DNA of 64,000 nt, from the NCBI RefSeq assembly GCF_036170895.1, contig NZ_CP108036.1:4030001-4094000 (forward strand), read 5' to 3'. The stretch comes from Streptomyces erythrochromogenes (lineage in GTDB: Bacteria; Actinomycetota; Actinomycetes; Streptomycetales; Streptomycetaceae). Below are positions 51,674-60,305 of this stretch, in pieces. The position numbers were made by a program, and so were the translations under genes. The first letter of the stretch is position 1. The number at the start of each line of letters is the position of its first letter. The notes under the pieces are model-generated. The model saw nothing but the letters and a program-made list of their open reading frames with translations. It searched no databases and had not been told where the DNA came from.

Positions 51674-51817
51674 TCAGCCCCACTGCGAGTCGCTCTTCAG
51701 GGCGACGGTGACGACGTCTTCCTGCGGTGCGGATTCGCCGCTCGCGACCACGCCGAGAGTCGCGAGAACCGTCACGGCGAGTGCACCGAAGAGCTGCTGG
51801 AAAGTCGTCTTGAACAT
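51674..51817 (-). CDS. Small peptide gene at the head of the biosynthetic operon (47 aa)
   Basis: A 47-residue peptide read by hand, ATG 51817 to TGA 51674: MFKTTFQQLFGALAVTVLAT, then LGVVASGESAPQEDVVTVAL KSDSQWG. Residues 1-25 look like a signal peptide or single helix (basic start, hydrophobic core). A cleavage could follow ASGESA, leaving a short polar peptide ending DSQWG. The upstream sequence is GGGGGAACCA, a good RBS (GGGGG, 4 nt spacing). It lies 60 nt before the aminolevulinate-synthase-like gene. It may be a signalling peptide, a RiPP-like precursor, or a leader; I cannot tell. Confidence 0.65.
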   Translation of the reverse strand: MFKTTFQQLFGALAVTVLATLGVVASGESAPQEDVVTVALKSDSQWG

Positions 51818-51950
51818 TGGTTCCCCCTGATGAGTGCTGCACGGCCGGGTTTCTCCGGCCCGTGACAGGAATCATGTGCTGGCCTTCTCGCCGAAAACAG
51901 GGATATCCGGGAGCATGATCACGCAATGCAGAGACTTGAAGGATGGGCAA
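51818..51950. promoter_or_regulatory. Divergent control region of the biosynthetic operon
   Basis: A 133-nt region between the peptide gene and the regulator. It contains a short hairpin (GGCCGGG / CTCCGGCC near 51843), a GGATATCC dyad at 51901-51908, and CATGATCACGCAATGCAG. These are candidate binding sites for the LuxR-type regulator; promoters are not clear by eye. Confidence 0.4.
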
Positions 51951-52958
51951 ATGTGCGTGAAACCGGACAGAGGGGTACGTGTTCCATCTGTCGAGCTCTG
52001 TACTGAGGGGCTGGCCTCCTACGAGGCCGCCGTCCGCGGCGACCTCCCGGAGCAGGAGTGCCCGCAGTGCCTGCTCGACCTGGGCCTCCTGCAGGAACTG
52101 CCCGACGGCCGGCTGATGGCCCTGCCACCGGGCCTCGCGGCCAACGCCGTCATGCGCCCGCTGGAGACGGACATCGAGGAGAAGCAGCGCGCCCTGGCGG
52201 CGGCCCGGGTCGCCATGCACCAGGCGGAGGAGATCTACCGCGCACACACCGGCACCGGGACCGGCACCGGCATCCGTGCGATCAGCGGCGCGGACGCCAT
52301 CAGCGCCACGCTGTCCTCCGTCGTGCAGTCCTGCAAGGAGGAACTGCTGACCGCCCAGCCCGGCGGCGGCCGACCGGCGGAGCTCCTGGAGAAGGCCCTC
52401 GCCAGCGACGTGGCGGCCCTGGAGCGCGGCATCCGCCAGCGCACCATCTACCAGCACACCGTCCGCTCCCACGGGCCGACGCTCGCCTACGTCGAGCAGA
52501 TCTCGGTCGCGGGCGCCGAAGTCCGCACCCTGGACGAGGTGTTCGACCGGCTGATCGTGTGCGACCGGAAGATCGCCTTCGTCCCCGACCCGGGCGAGGA
52601 ACGCCAGCAGCTCGCCCTGGTCATCGAGCACCCCGGGATGATCCGCTACCTCGTCGGCATCTTCGACAAGTCATGGGAACGTGCCGCCCCGCTGCGGCAC
52701 ACCCCGACGGAACACCGCCCGCCCCTGCTCACCGACGAGACCCGCCGGGCGGTCCTGCACCTGATGGTGAACGGCTACACCGACGAGACCATCGCCGGCC
52801 GCCTCGGCATGAGCGCCCGCACCGTGGCCACCCACGTCCGCAAGGCCTCCGAACAACTGGGCAGCCGCAGCCGCGCCCAGCTCGCGTACCTCATCGCGAG
52901 GAGCGGCATCCTGGACGAGGACCTGTACACCTCCGCCCCCGAGGCCCGCAGGGCCTGA
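51951..52958 (+). CDS. LuxR-type regulator, divergent from biosynthetic operon
   Basis: A 335-residue protein paralogous to the one at 140-1168. The C-terminal LuxR-type helix-turn-helix reads MVNGYTDETIAGRLGMSART then VATHVRKASEQLGSRSRAQL (residues about 265-310). The N-terminal part has VELCTEGLASYEAAVRGDLP, QECPQCLLDLGLLQ, and a TAQPGGGRPAELLEKALASD block shared with the paralogue. No receiver or ATPase domain. GAAGGA lies 8 nt before ATG 51951; longer in-frame starts lack a site. It is the likely pathway-specific regulator of the operon. Confidence 0.85.
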   Translation: MCVKPDRGVRVPSVELCTEGLASYEAAVRGDLPEQECPQCLLDLGLLQELPDGRLMALPPGLAANAVMRPLETDIEEKQRALAAARVAMHQAEEIYRAHTGTGTGTGIRAISGADAISATLSSVVQSCKEELLTAQPGGGRPAELLEKALASDVAALERGIRQRTIYQHTVRSHGPTLAYVEQISVAGAEVRTLDEVFDRLIVCDRKIAFVPDPGEERQQLALVIEHPGMIRYLVGIFDKSWERAAPLRHTPTEHRPPLLTDETRRAVLHLMVNGYTDETIAGRLGMSARTVATHVRKASEQLGSRSRAQLAYLIARSGILDEDLYTSAPEARRA

Positions 52959-53141
52959 CCTGTCCGGCCGCGGCCGCCGGGGGCGGCGGGGCGGGGCGGG
53001 ATGTGTTCCGCCGGGTGGGGTGCCGGTCGCCGTGTCGGCGCGGGGGCGGGCGGTGACGCCAGGAGGATGTTGGCCGACGTTTCCCGGGAGCTCCCGCGAG
53101 TACCGTGGGAGGGGCATCCGGGGCCGCACCGGCGGATGGGG

Positions 53142-53948
53142 ATGACAGGCGTGTCGACATCGAGTCACGAAACCTTCGGCGCACCCTGCTGGGTCAGCCT
53201 CATGGCGCGCGATGTCGGCGCCGCACAGGCCTTCTACAGTGCGGTCCTCGGCTGGCGGTTCGGCAACGACCGGCTCGGGGAGGGCTTCGCCGTCGGCTTC
53301 AGCGACGGGATCCCCGTGGCCGGCCTCGGTTCCATGCCCGCCGGTGTCACGGTCCCGGTCGCCTGGACCCCGTACTTCGCCGTCGACGACGCCGACGTCA
53401 CCGCGTCGCGCATCCTCGAACGCAGCGGGACCGTCGCCGTCGGCCCCCTCGCCTTCGGTACCGGGCGGGCGGCGCTCGCCTCCGACCTCGACGGCGCGGT
53501 CTTCGGGATCTGGCAGGGCGACGCCATCCCCGACTGGGGTATGGGCGGCGAGGCCGCGCCGGCCTGGCTCGAACTGCGCACCAGGAACGCCTTCGACGCC
53601 GCCATCTTCTACGGCGAGGTCCTGGAATGGGCCTGTGCCCACACCGGGTGCTGCGAGGTCGCCTACATGGAGGAGGACAACCGCATCCTGCTCCGCCACG
53701 CGGGCCGTACGGTGGCCCGCCTGCACGGCGGCACGCTCGCGCAGGCACCCGACCCGCACCTGCGGCCGCGCTGGCAGGTCCACTTCCGGGTTCCCGACCT
53801 GGAGACCGCGGTGAAGGCCGCGACCTCTCTGGGCGGCAGCACCGTCTCCGTGGCGGACTCCGGGCCCGGCTCCCACGAGGTCACCCTGCGGGACCCCGAG
53901 GGCGCGCTGTTCGGGATCGTGGGGCCGGACGACTCCGTCCCCTTCTGA
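53142..53948 (+). CDS. Two-domain VOC-family (glyoxalase-like) protein
   Basis: A 268-residue protein with two vicinal-oxygen-chelate domains. The first starts GAPCWVSLMARDVGAAQAFY, with AVLGWRFGNDRLGEGF. The second (about residue 135 on) has APAWLELRTRNAFDAAIFYG and ends VTLRDPEGALFGIVGPD. Typical for Streptomyces 27-kDa antigen-like proteins. ATG 53136 and GTG 53151 are alternative starts. The active-site metal ligands are not all evident, so it may bind rather than transform a ligand. The 177 nt upstream hold no other gene. Confidence 0.85.
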   Translation: MTGVSTSSHETFGAPCWVSLMARDVGAAQAFYSAVLGWRFGNDRLGEGFAVGFSDGIPVAGLGSMPAGVTVPVAWTPYFAVDDADVTASRILERSGTVAVGPLAFGTGRAALASDLDGAVFGIWQGDAIPDWGMGGEAAPAWLELRTRNAFDAAIFYGEVLEWACAHTGCCEVAYMEEDNRILLRHAGRTVARLHGGTLAQAPDPHLRPRWQVHFRVPDLETAVKAATSLGGSTVSVADSGPGSHEVTLRDPEGALFGIVGPDDSVPF

Positions 53949-53973
53949 TCCCCGCTGCCGATCCCCGCTCCTG

Positions 53974-53993
53974 TCCCCCTCTGTCTTTCGGCA
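53974..53993. promoter_or_regulatory. Shared motif upstream of the HK/RR pair (site 1)
   Basis: On the minus strand: TGCCGAAAGACAGAGGGGGA. It matches TGTCCGAAGACAGAGGGGAA at 56508-56527 upstream of the ABC transporter at most positions, in opposite orientation. Candidate response-regulator binding site, 26 nt before the kinase start. Confidence 0.5.
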
Positions 53994-54018
53994 GAGGCAC
54001 GGATCGGCCGCAAGGTCC

Positions 54019-55746
54019 ATGCCGACGCGGATCCCGGCATCGATACTGGTCAGCGTGGTCCCCCTCAACCTTTCGCCCCGCGCCGCCCGCGTCCGCCCGG
54101 TCGCGGAGACGGCCGGCGCCGGCCTCGCCGGCCTGGGCGTGTACGGGGTCGTCGGCCACCTCGGGTTCCTGCCGTACCCGGCCCTCCAGCTCGCCGCCCT
54201 CGCCGCGGGTACGGGGATCTTCGCGCTGCGCCGCCGCCTGCCCGGGGCGGCGCTCCTGGTGCTCGCCGCGCTGACCGGCCTCGTACCGGCCGTCGGGCCC
54301 GTCACGGCGGCGGCCGCCTACTCCGTGGCCCGCCGGATGGCCCGACCGCGTCTGCGGGCCCGGCTGCTGGCCTGCGCCGGGCTCCTCCTCGTCGTCTGCG
54401 CGACCGCGGCCGGGCCGTGGCTCGGGCCCGGGTCGGCGGCGTACGGGCTGGCCCTCGGCCTGGCCCTCGCGCCGACCGCCGTGATCGTCCCCGGCCTGAT
54501 CGGCACGGCGCAGGGGCAGCAGGGCCGCCTGCTGCGGGCGCTGCGCGAGCGCGGTGACGCTGCGGAGCGGGCCCGCCGGCTGGCCGACAGCGAGGCCCGG
54601 ATCCACGAGCGGTCCCGCATCGCCGCCGAGATGCACGATCTGGTGGGCCACCGGCTCAGCCTGGTGTCGCTGCACGCCGGAGGCCTGGAGCTGGCCCTGG
54701 AGCGGGCCGCGCCGGAACTGCGCGAGGAGGCCGTCCTGGTCCGGCGCACCACCCGCGACGCCATGCGCGAGCTGCGCCAGGCCCTCGGCGTACTCGGGCC
54801 GCTCGGCCGCGACACCGGGCCCGACGCGCTCACCGACGCGACCGGCACGCGCGCCGACATCGAGGCGCTGGTCGCGCAGTCGCGCGACGGCGGGATCGCG
54901 GTGCGGCTCGACTGGACGGGACCGGACCTCGACGCCCGCCCCGCCCCGGTCCGCCGGGCGGTGCACCGCGTCGTACGGGAGGCGCTGACCAACGTGCACC
55001 GGTACGCGCCGGACGCGCACGTCGGCGTGACGGTCGTGCACGACGACGCGCGGGTACGGGTCACCGTGCGCAACGGGACGCGGCCCGGGCCGCCGGCCCC
55101 CGCGGACGAACCGGGCACCGGGCGCGGCCTGACCGGACTGCGCGAGCGGGTGGAACTGCTCGGCGGCACGTTCGAGGCGGCCGCGCTGCCGTCCGGCGGG
55201 TTCCGGGTGGACGCGGCCGTGCCGGCCCAGCCCGACGGCGACCCCGCCACCGGACGCACCCCCGCCGGGCCGGACACCCATCGGCCACCGTCCGGCGCAG
55301 ACCCGTCCGGCACGCAGCCGTCCGGCACCTACCCGGCCGCGGCCGCGGGGCCCGACGGGCGCCGGACCGCCGAGGCCCTGACGCTCGGCTTCGGGCTGGC
55401 GGCGCTGTCCGCGCTCATGGTCGTCGGGATCGCCTTCGTGTACGCCGCCCAGCCGTCCGGCCGCTCGGGACCGGCCCCGCTGCCGCGCGTCGGCATGACG
55501 TACGGGGAAGTGGCGGCCCTAGGCGTACAGGACAACGGCGCGGTGCGGGCCGCCGCCACCGGCCACGAACCGCCGCGCCCGGCCGGTACGGCCGGCTGCG
55601 TCTACCCCTTCAACGGCGCCACCGAGCGGCGCCCCGGCGGCCTGCTCATCGCCCGCTACTGCTTCGACGCCGCCCAGCGGCTGATCGCCATCGACCGGTT
55701 CGACGTACCGTCGGTCCGGGACGCCACGCCCTGGGAGATCCCGTGA
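54019..55746 (+). CDS. Sensor histidine kinase with C-terminal membrane extension
   Basis: A 575-residue kinase. Hydrophobic helices (residues about 30-160) lead to the HisKA_3 region RIAAEMHDLVGHRLSLVSLH (phospho-His about residue 206) and the ATPase domain with VVREALTNVHRYAPDAHVGV and GRGLTGLRERVELLGGTF. Unusually, after a Pro/Gly/Thr-rich linker (about 400-450) there is one more helix (LTLGFGLAALSALMVVGIAF) and a ~100-residue outside domain with two Cys (AGCVYPF and ARYCFDA). It may sense an extracytoplasmic signal. Its stop overlaps the response regulator start by 4 nt. A GTG at 54055 is an alternative start. Confidence 0.9.
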   Translation: MPTRIPASILVSVVPLNLSPRAARVRPVAETAGAGLAGLGVYGVVGHLGFLPYPALQLAALAAGTGIFALRRRLPGAALLVLAALTGLVPAVGPVTAAAAYSVARRMARPRLRARLLACAGLLLVVCATAAGPWLGPGSAAYGLALGLALAPTAVIVPGLIGTAQGQQGRLLRALRERGDAAERARRLADSEARIHERSRIAAEMHDLVGHRLSLVSLHAGGLELALERAAPELREEAVLVRRTTRDAMRELRQALGVLGPLGRDTGPDALTDATGTRADIEALVAQSRDGGIAVRLDWTGPDLDARPAPVRRAVHRVVREALTNVHRYAPDAHVGVTVVHDDARVRVTVRNGTRPGPPAPADEPGTGRGLTGLRERVELLGGTFEAAALPSGGFRVDAAVPAQPDGDPATGRTPAGPDTHRPPSGADPSGTQPSGTYPAAAAGPDGRRTAEALTLGFGLAALSALMVVGIAFVYAAQPSGRSGPAPLPRVGMTYGEVAALGVQDNGAVRAAATGHEPPRPAGTAGCVYPFNGATERRPGGLLIARYCFDAAQRLIAIDRFDVPSVRDATPWEIP

Positions 55747-56438
55747 CCGAGCCCTTCCTGCCCACTCCGCCCGCCCGGCCCATCCGTGTCCTGCTCGCCG
55801 ACGACGAGACGATGATCCGGCACGGCGTCCGCCTGATCCTGCGTCACGCGGGCGACATCGACGTCGTCGCCGAGGCCGCCGACGGACGCCAGGCCGTCGA
55901 GCTGGCGGCCGCCCACCGGCCCGACGTGGCGCTGGTGGACATCCGGATGCCGGTGTGCGACGGCCTGGCCGCGATCGCACCGCTGCTCGCCCTCGATCCG
56001 GCGCCGCGCGTGGTGATGCTGACGACCTTCGGCGACGAGGACAACGTCCTGCGGGCCCTGCGCGAGGGCGCCGCGGGCTTCCTCCTGAAGGACGAGGGCC
56101 CGCAGGAGCTCATCGCCGCGGTGCGGGCGGCGGCCGCCGGCGACTCCGTGCTCTCCCCGGGCGTGACCGGGTCGGTGATCGCCCGGATGCTGCACGGCGG
56201 CGACCGGGACGGCTGCGACCCCGCGCTCACGGACGAGCGGATCGCGCGGCTCACCGTACGGGAGCGGGAGGTCCTCTCGATGCTGGGCGAGGGGTTGTCG
56301 AACCAGGACATCGCCGGGCGGCTCGGGATCGGGGTCGGCACGGTGAAGACGCACGTCGGCGCGATCCTGGAGAAGACCGGCTCGGCGAGCCGGGTACAGG
56401 CGGCCCTCCTCGCCCACCGGACGGGCCTGTCCTCCTGA
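55743..56438 (+). CDS. NarL/LuxR-family response regulator
   Basis: A 231-residue response regulator from GTG 55743. Receiver: VLLADDETMIRHGVRLILRH, phospho-Asp in VALVDIRMPVCDG (about residue 66), Lys in FLLKDEGPQEL. LuxR helix-turn-helix (about 165-220): LTVREREVLSMLGEGLSNQD then IAGRLGIGVGTVKTHVGAIL. It is coupled to the kinase and is followed by a 240-nt gap with the shared motif before an ABC transporter, its likely target. Confidence 0.95.
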   Translation: MTEPFLPTPPARPIRVLLADDETMIRHGVRLILRHAGDIDVVAEAADGRQAVELAAAHRPDVALVDIRMPVCDGLAAIAPLLALDPAPRVVMLTTFGDEDNVLRALREGAAGFLLKDEGPQELIAAVRAAAAGDSVLSPGVTGSVIARMLHGGDRDGCDPALTDERIARLTVREREVLSMLGEGLSNQDIAGRLGIGVGTVKTHVGAILEKTGSASRVQAALLAHRTGLSS

Positions 56439-56507
56439 CACCGCGCCTCCCGGCGCCCCGCGCCCGCCCGGCTCTGCCCGAAGGCGGAGGCGGCGCCGCC
56501 GCGACTG

Positions 56508-56527
56508 TGTCCGAAGACAGAGGGGAA
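56508..56527 (+). promoter_or_regulatory. Shared motif upstream of the ABC transporter (site 2)
   Basis: TGTCCGAAGACAGAGGGGAA, counterpart of site 1 at 53974. A partial related TCGGACAGAG lies at 56545. Candidate response-regulator operator. Confidence 0.5.
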
Positions 56528-56678
56528 GGGCCCGCAACCCTCCCTCGGACAGAGCTCGACTCCAGCCTCCAGCAGGATGTTTGCGCAGGTCAGGGCGGTG
56601 AGCATGGATGCGTCCCCCGGTCCGCCCACCCCGTCGGGTGCGGACCGTCGCTCCTCGCACCCGAGGCGGAGTCCCCAC

Positions 56679-57557
56679 ATGTCGCAGTTCTCTCCTTCCC
56701 CCGAACCCGCCGCCCGCGCCACCGGTCTGACCAAGGTGTACGGGAAGGGGGACACCCGGGTGACCGCCCTGGACGCGGTGACGGTCGACTTCGCCCGTGG
56801 CCGGTTCACCGCCGTCATGGGCCCCTCCGGCTCCGGCAAGTCCACGCTGATGCACTGCCTGGCCGGGCTGGACACGGTGACCTCCGGTTCGGCGCGCATC
56901 GGCGGCACCGAGCTGTCCTCGCTGAGCGAGAAGCAGCTGACCACCCTGCGGCGGGACAAGGTGGGTTTCGTGTTCCAGGGCTTCAACCTGATGCCCACCC
57001 TGACCGCGCTGGAGAACATCACACTGCCGCTGCGGCTCGCCGGACGCCGGCCGGACGCCGCCTGGCTGGAGGCCGTCGTCGCCACCGTCGGGCTGGCGGG
57101 CCGCCTGGGCCACCGCCCGGCCGAGCTCTCCGGCGGGCAGCAGCAGCGGGTCGCGGTGGCGCGGGCGCTGATCTCCCGGCCCGAGATCGTCTTCGCCGAC
57201 GAGCCGACCGGGAACCTCGACTCGCGCTCCGGCGCCGAGATCCTCGGCTTCCTGCGGGACTGCGTACGGGAGTTGGGACAGACGGTGGTGATGGTCACCC
57301 ATGACCCGGCGGCCGCGTCGTACGCGGACCGGGTCCTGTTCCTCGCCGACGGCCACGTCGTCGACGAGCTGCACGAGCCGACCTCCGCGGCCGTACTCGA
57401 CCGGATGCTCGGGTTCGAGAGCGGGGGCGGGGCCAAGGGCGGGGGCGGGGGCGGGGGCGGGGCCGGGGGCGGGGCCGGGGGCGGGGCCGGGGGCGAGGGT
57501 CACCGAGAAGGCGCGGCCCCCGGTGCGGGCCCAGGTGCCGGACGCCCCACCCGCTGA
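56679..57557 (+). CDS. MacB-type ABC transporter ATP-binding protein
   Basis: A 292-residue ATPase. Walker A AVMGPSGSGKSTLMHCLAGL (residues about 45-64), Q-loop VFQGFNLMPTLTALE, signature LSGGQQQRVAVARAL, Walker B IVFADEPTGNLDS and the switch His MVTHDP. The first 230 residues are typical of MacB/LolD-type exporters. The C-terminus is a Gly-rich low-complexity tail of about 45 residues encoded by a GGGGGC-rich repeat. Partner of the FtsX permease 56 nt downstream. Confidence 0.93.
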   Translation: MSQFSPSPEPAARATGLTKVYGKGDTRVTALDAVTVDFARGRFTAVMGPSGSGKSTLMHCLAGLDTVTSGSARIGGTELSSLSEKQLTTLRRDKVGFVFQGFNLMPTLTALENITLPLRLAGRRPDAAWLEAVVATVGLAGRLGHRPAELSGGQQQRVAVARALISRPEIVFADEPTGNLDSRSGAEILGFLRDCVRELGQTVVMVTHDPAAASYADRVLFLADGHVVDELHEPTSAAVLDRMLGFESGGGAKGGGGGGGGAGGGAGGGAGGEGHREGAAPGAGPGAGRPTR

Positions 57558-57613
57558 CGCCTCCCTACCGCCCCCCGCCTCCCCGCACCCGCACCCGCAC
57601 CCGAAAGCTCCCC

Positions 57614-60178
57614 ATGCTGCGAACAGCCCTGCGCAACGTCCTCGCGCACAAGGCCCGTCTGGCCATGACCGTCCTGGCGGTCTGCCTCGGTGTCGCCTTC
57701 GTCTCCGGCACCCTCGTCTTCGCCGACTCCTCCGCGGCCGCCTACCGTGCCGCCGCCTCGAAGAACTTCGCCGGCATCGCGGTCACCGTGACCCCGAAGG
57801 ACTCCCCGGACGCGCCCCCCGGAGAAGACCGCACGAGCGTCCTGGACGACGCGCTCGTACGGAAGCTGGCCGGCGTGCCCGGTGTCGCCGCCGTACGGCC
57901 CACCGCCGACGGCTCGGCCACCCTGTCCGCCGCGGACGGCACCCCGCTCCGGGCCGGCAAGGCCTGGGCGAACCTCGGCGCGGCCCACGTACCCGGCGCG
58001 AACGGCGAGGACGGGCGGTATCCGCTGGTCGAGGGCCGTGCCCCGCGCAGCGGCGAGGAGATCGCCGTGGACGGCGGCACCGCCGCCGCCGGCCGGTTCC
58101 GCCTCGGCGACACGATCACGCTGGCGACCGACGGCCCGGTCATGGCCAAGCGGCTCGTGGGCATCGTCGCCACGAAGGACACCCGGGTGACCGCGGGCGG
58201 CACCCTCGCCCTGTTCGACAGGACCACCGCCCAGCAGTTGTTCGCCTCCCCCGGCCGGTACACCGGGATCGACCTGACCGCCACGCCCGGCACCGGCCAG
58301 GCCGAACTCTCCCGCCGGGTCGCCCCCGTGCTCCCGGCCGGCCGGGCCGAGGCCACCACCGGAGCCGCCCAGGCGGCGCAACAGGCCGCCCACGTCGACA
58401 CCCTGACCCGGGGTCACGCCAAGCTGCCGCTGGTCTTCGCCGGGGTCTCGCTGTTCATCGGCTCCTTCCTCATCGTCAACACCTTCACGATGCTGGTGAC
58501 GCGGCGCACCCGCGAGATCGCACTGCTCCGGGCCATCGGCGCCTCGCGCCGCCAGGTGGCCGGCTCCGTGCTCGCCGAGGCCGCCCTCCTCGGGCTCGTC
58601 TCCTCCGCCGCCGGCTTCCTCCTCGGGATCGGGGTCGCCGCCGTACTGCCCGGCCTGCTCGGCACCGGGCAGGACACCCTGCCCGACGGGCCGCTGGTGA
58701 TCGGCCCGCGGCCGGTCGTGGCCGCGCTCGGCGTCGGCGTGGGGGTCACGGTGCTCGCCGCGTGGCTGCCGTCCCGCAGGGCGGCGAGGGTCGCACCCGT
58801 CGAGGCGATGCGCTCGGCGCAGCAGCCTCCCTCCGCCACGCGTACGCGGATCCGCGCCGCCGGGGGGCTGGTCCTGCTCGTCCTCGGCGCGGGGCTGCTG
58901 GTGTCGCTGAGCGGGGTGAAGGACGCCTCGGTGCAGAACCTCCAGGACGCGATGCTCGCCTGCGGTGTCCTCGTCGTCGCCCTGATCGTGCTCGCGCCGC
59001 TGCTCGCCGCACCGGTGATCCGGCTGGCGGGGCGGCTGACCGGCCGGTTCGGCGCCGTCGGCCACCTCGCCCGGGAGAACGCGCTGCGCGACCCGCGGCG
59101 CACCGCGGCCACCGCGTCCACCCTGATGATCAGCACGGCGCTGGTGGCCGGGCTCGCCGTCGTCGGGCACTCCACCGCGCAGGCGTTGGACCGGCAGGCC
59201 GCGGCGGGACTCGGCGCCGACTACGTGATCGGCACCCGCACCCCCACCCAGGGCATCGACCCGGCCGCCGTCCAGCGGGTGGCCGCCGCCGCCGGGGTGC
59301 GGACCGCGGCCGCCGTCGCGGACGTGTCGCTGTTCGTCGGCGGCGGGGTCCGGCAGATCGCCGGCGTGGAGCCGGCCGCCGTGGACGCGGTCATGCGGCT
59401 GGACTTCGTCGACGGCTCCGCCAAGGAGCTCGGGCCGGGCCGGATCGCCGTCTCCGCCACCCTCGCCCGCGAGCAGGGGCTCGCCGTCGGCGACCGGCTC
59501 GACGCGGGCATCGGGCGCGGCCGGGACCTGAGCCCGTACACGGTCGTCGGCGTCTACCGGGACAACCCCGTGGCCGGCGACGCGCTCGGCGACCTCGGCG
59601 AGGTGCGCAGCAGCGGCTTCCTGCCCGGCTCCGTCCAGCGGATCCTCGTCACCACGGACGACGGCGCCGCCTCCGGCGCCGTCGGGAAGCGGCTGCGCAC
59701 CGCGGTGGGCGACAACCCGCTGCTGAAGGTCCAGGACCGGGCGGCCCTCGTCCACGAGGCCGCGGGCAGTGTCGGCGATCTGCTGACCCTGATGTACGGG
59801 CTGCTCGCCATCGGCGTCGTGATCAGCGCGCTCGGGATCGTGAACACCCTGGCCATGTCGGTATCGGAGCGGACCCGGGAGATCGGCGTGCTGCGCGCCA
59901 TCGGCATGGACCGGGCCGGCGTCCGGAGGATGGTTCGGCTGGAGGCCGTGATCGTCGCCGCGTTCGGCACGCTGCTGGGGCTGGCCGGCGGCGTGTTCAG
60001 CGCCTGGGCGGTCGGCTCGCTGGCGAACGGCGCGGTGGCCCAGTACGCGTTCGTGCTCCCGTGGGGGACCCTGCTGCTGGTGTGCCTGCTGTCCCTGGCC
60101 GTCGGGGCGGCCGCGGCGGTCGTCCCCGCCCGCCGGGCAGCGGCACTGAGCCCGCTGCGCGCGGTCGCCGAGGGCTAG
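57614..60178 (+). CDS. FtsX-family ABC transporter permease (MacB-type)
   Basis: An 854-residue permease with two tandem FtsX domains. Each half has a signature near its membrane helices: TRRTREIALLRAIGASRRQV (about residue 295) and SERTREIGVLRAIGMDRAGV (about 755). The large extracytoplasmic domains lie between helix 1 and the FtsX cores. MLRTALRNVLAHKARLAMTV is the signal-anchor start. It pairs with the ATPase upstream, and the two-component system before it, so it probably exports an antimicrobial peptide, lipid or other envelope substrate in response to stress. Arrangement resembles BceAB-like modules. Confidence 0.92.
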   Translation: MLRTALRNVLAHKARLAMTVLAVCLGVAFVSGTLVFADSSAAAYRAAASKNFAGIAVTVTPKDSPDAPPGEDRTSVLDDALVRKLAGVPGVAAVRPTADGSATLSAADGTPLRAGKAWANLGAAHVPGANGEDGRYPLVEGRAPRSGEEIAVDGGTAAAGRFRLGDTITLATDGPVMAKRLVGIVATKDTRVTAGGTLALFDRTTAQQLFASPGRYTGIDLTATPGTGQAELSRRVAPVLPAGRAEATTGAAQAAQQAAHVDTLTRGHAKLPLVFAGVSLFIGSFLIVNTFTMLVTRRTREIALLRAIGASRRQVAGSVLAEAALLGLVSSAAGFLLGIGVAAVLPGLLGTGQDTLPDGPLVIGPRPVVAALGVGVGVTVLAAWLPSRRAARVAPVEAMRSAQQPPSATRTRIRAAGGLVLLVLGAGLLVSLSGVKDASVQNLQDAMLACGVLVVALIVLAPLLAAPVIRLAGRLTGRFGAVGHLARENALRDPRRTAATASTLMISTALVAGLAVVGHSTAQALDRQAAAGLGADYVIGTRTPTQGIDPAAVQRVAAAAGVRTAAAVADVSLFVGGGVRQIAGVEPAAVDAVMRLDFVDGSAKELGPGRIAVSATLAREQGLAVGDRLDAGIGRGRDLSPYTVVGVYRDNPVAGDALGDLGEVRSSGFLPGSVQRILVTTDDGAASGAVGKRLRTAVGDNPLLKVQDRAALVHEAAGSVGDLLTLMYGLLAIGVVISALGIVNTLAMSVSERTREIGVLRAIGMDRAGVRRMVRLEAVIVAAFGTLLGLAGGVFSAWAVGSLANGAVAQYAFVLPWGTLLLVCLLSLAVGAAAAVVPARRAAALSPLRAVAEG

Positions 60179-60305
60179 GCCGGGTTCCGGGCGGTGTCAC
60201 CTGGAGGGCCCAGCTGAACAGGCGGGTCCCGTGACCGTCTGGGTCCAATGGCAGGGCGCGGCCTCCGCCGCGCCCCGCCGTTGCCCAGTCGTCCCCGGGA
60301 GTGCC

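Noticed and set aside
57301..60234. 977-codon plus-strand frame over the FtsX permease
   Set aside because: Arg/Pro/His-rich out-of-frame shadow of the ATPase tail and the permease.
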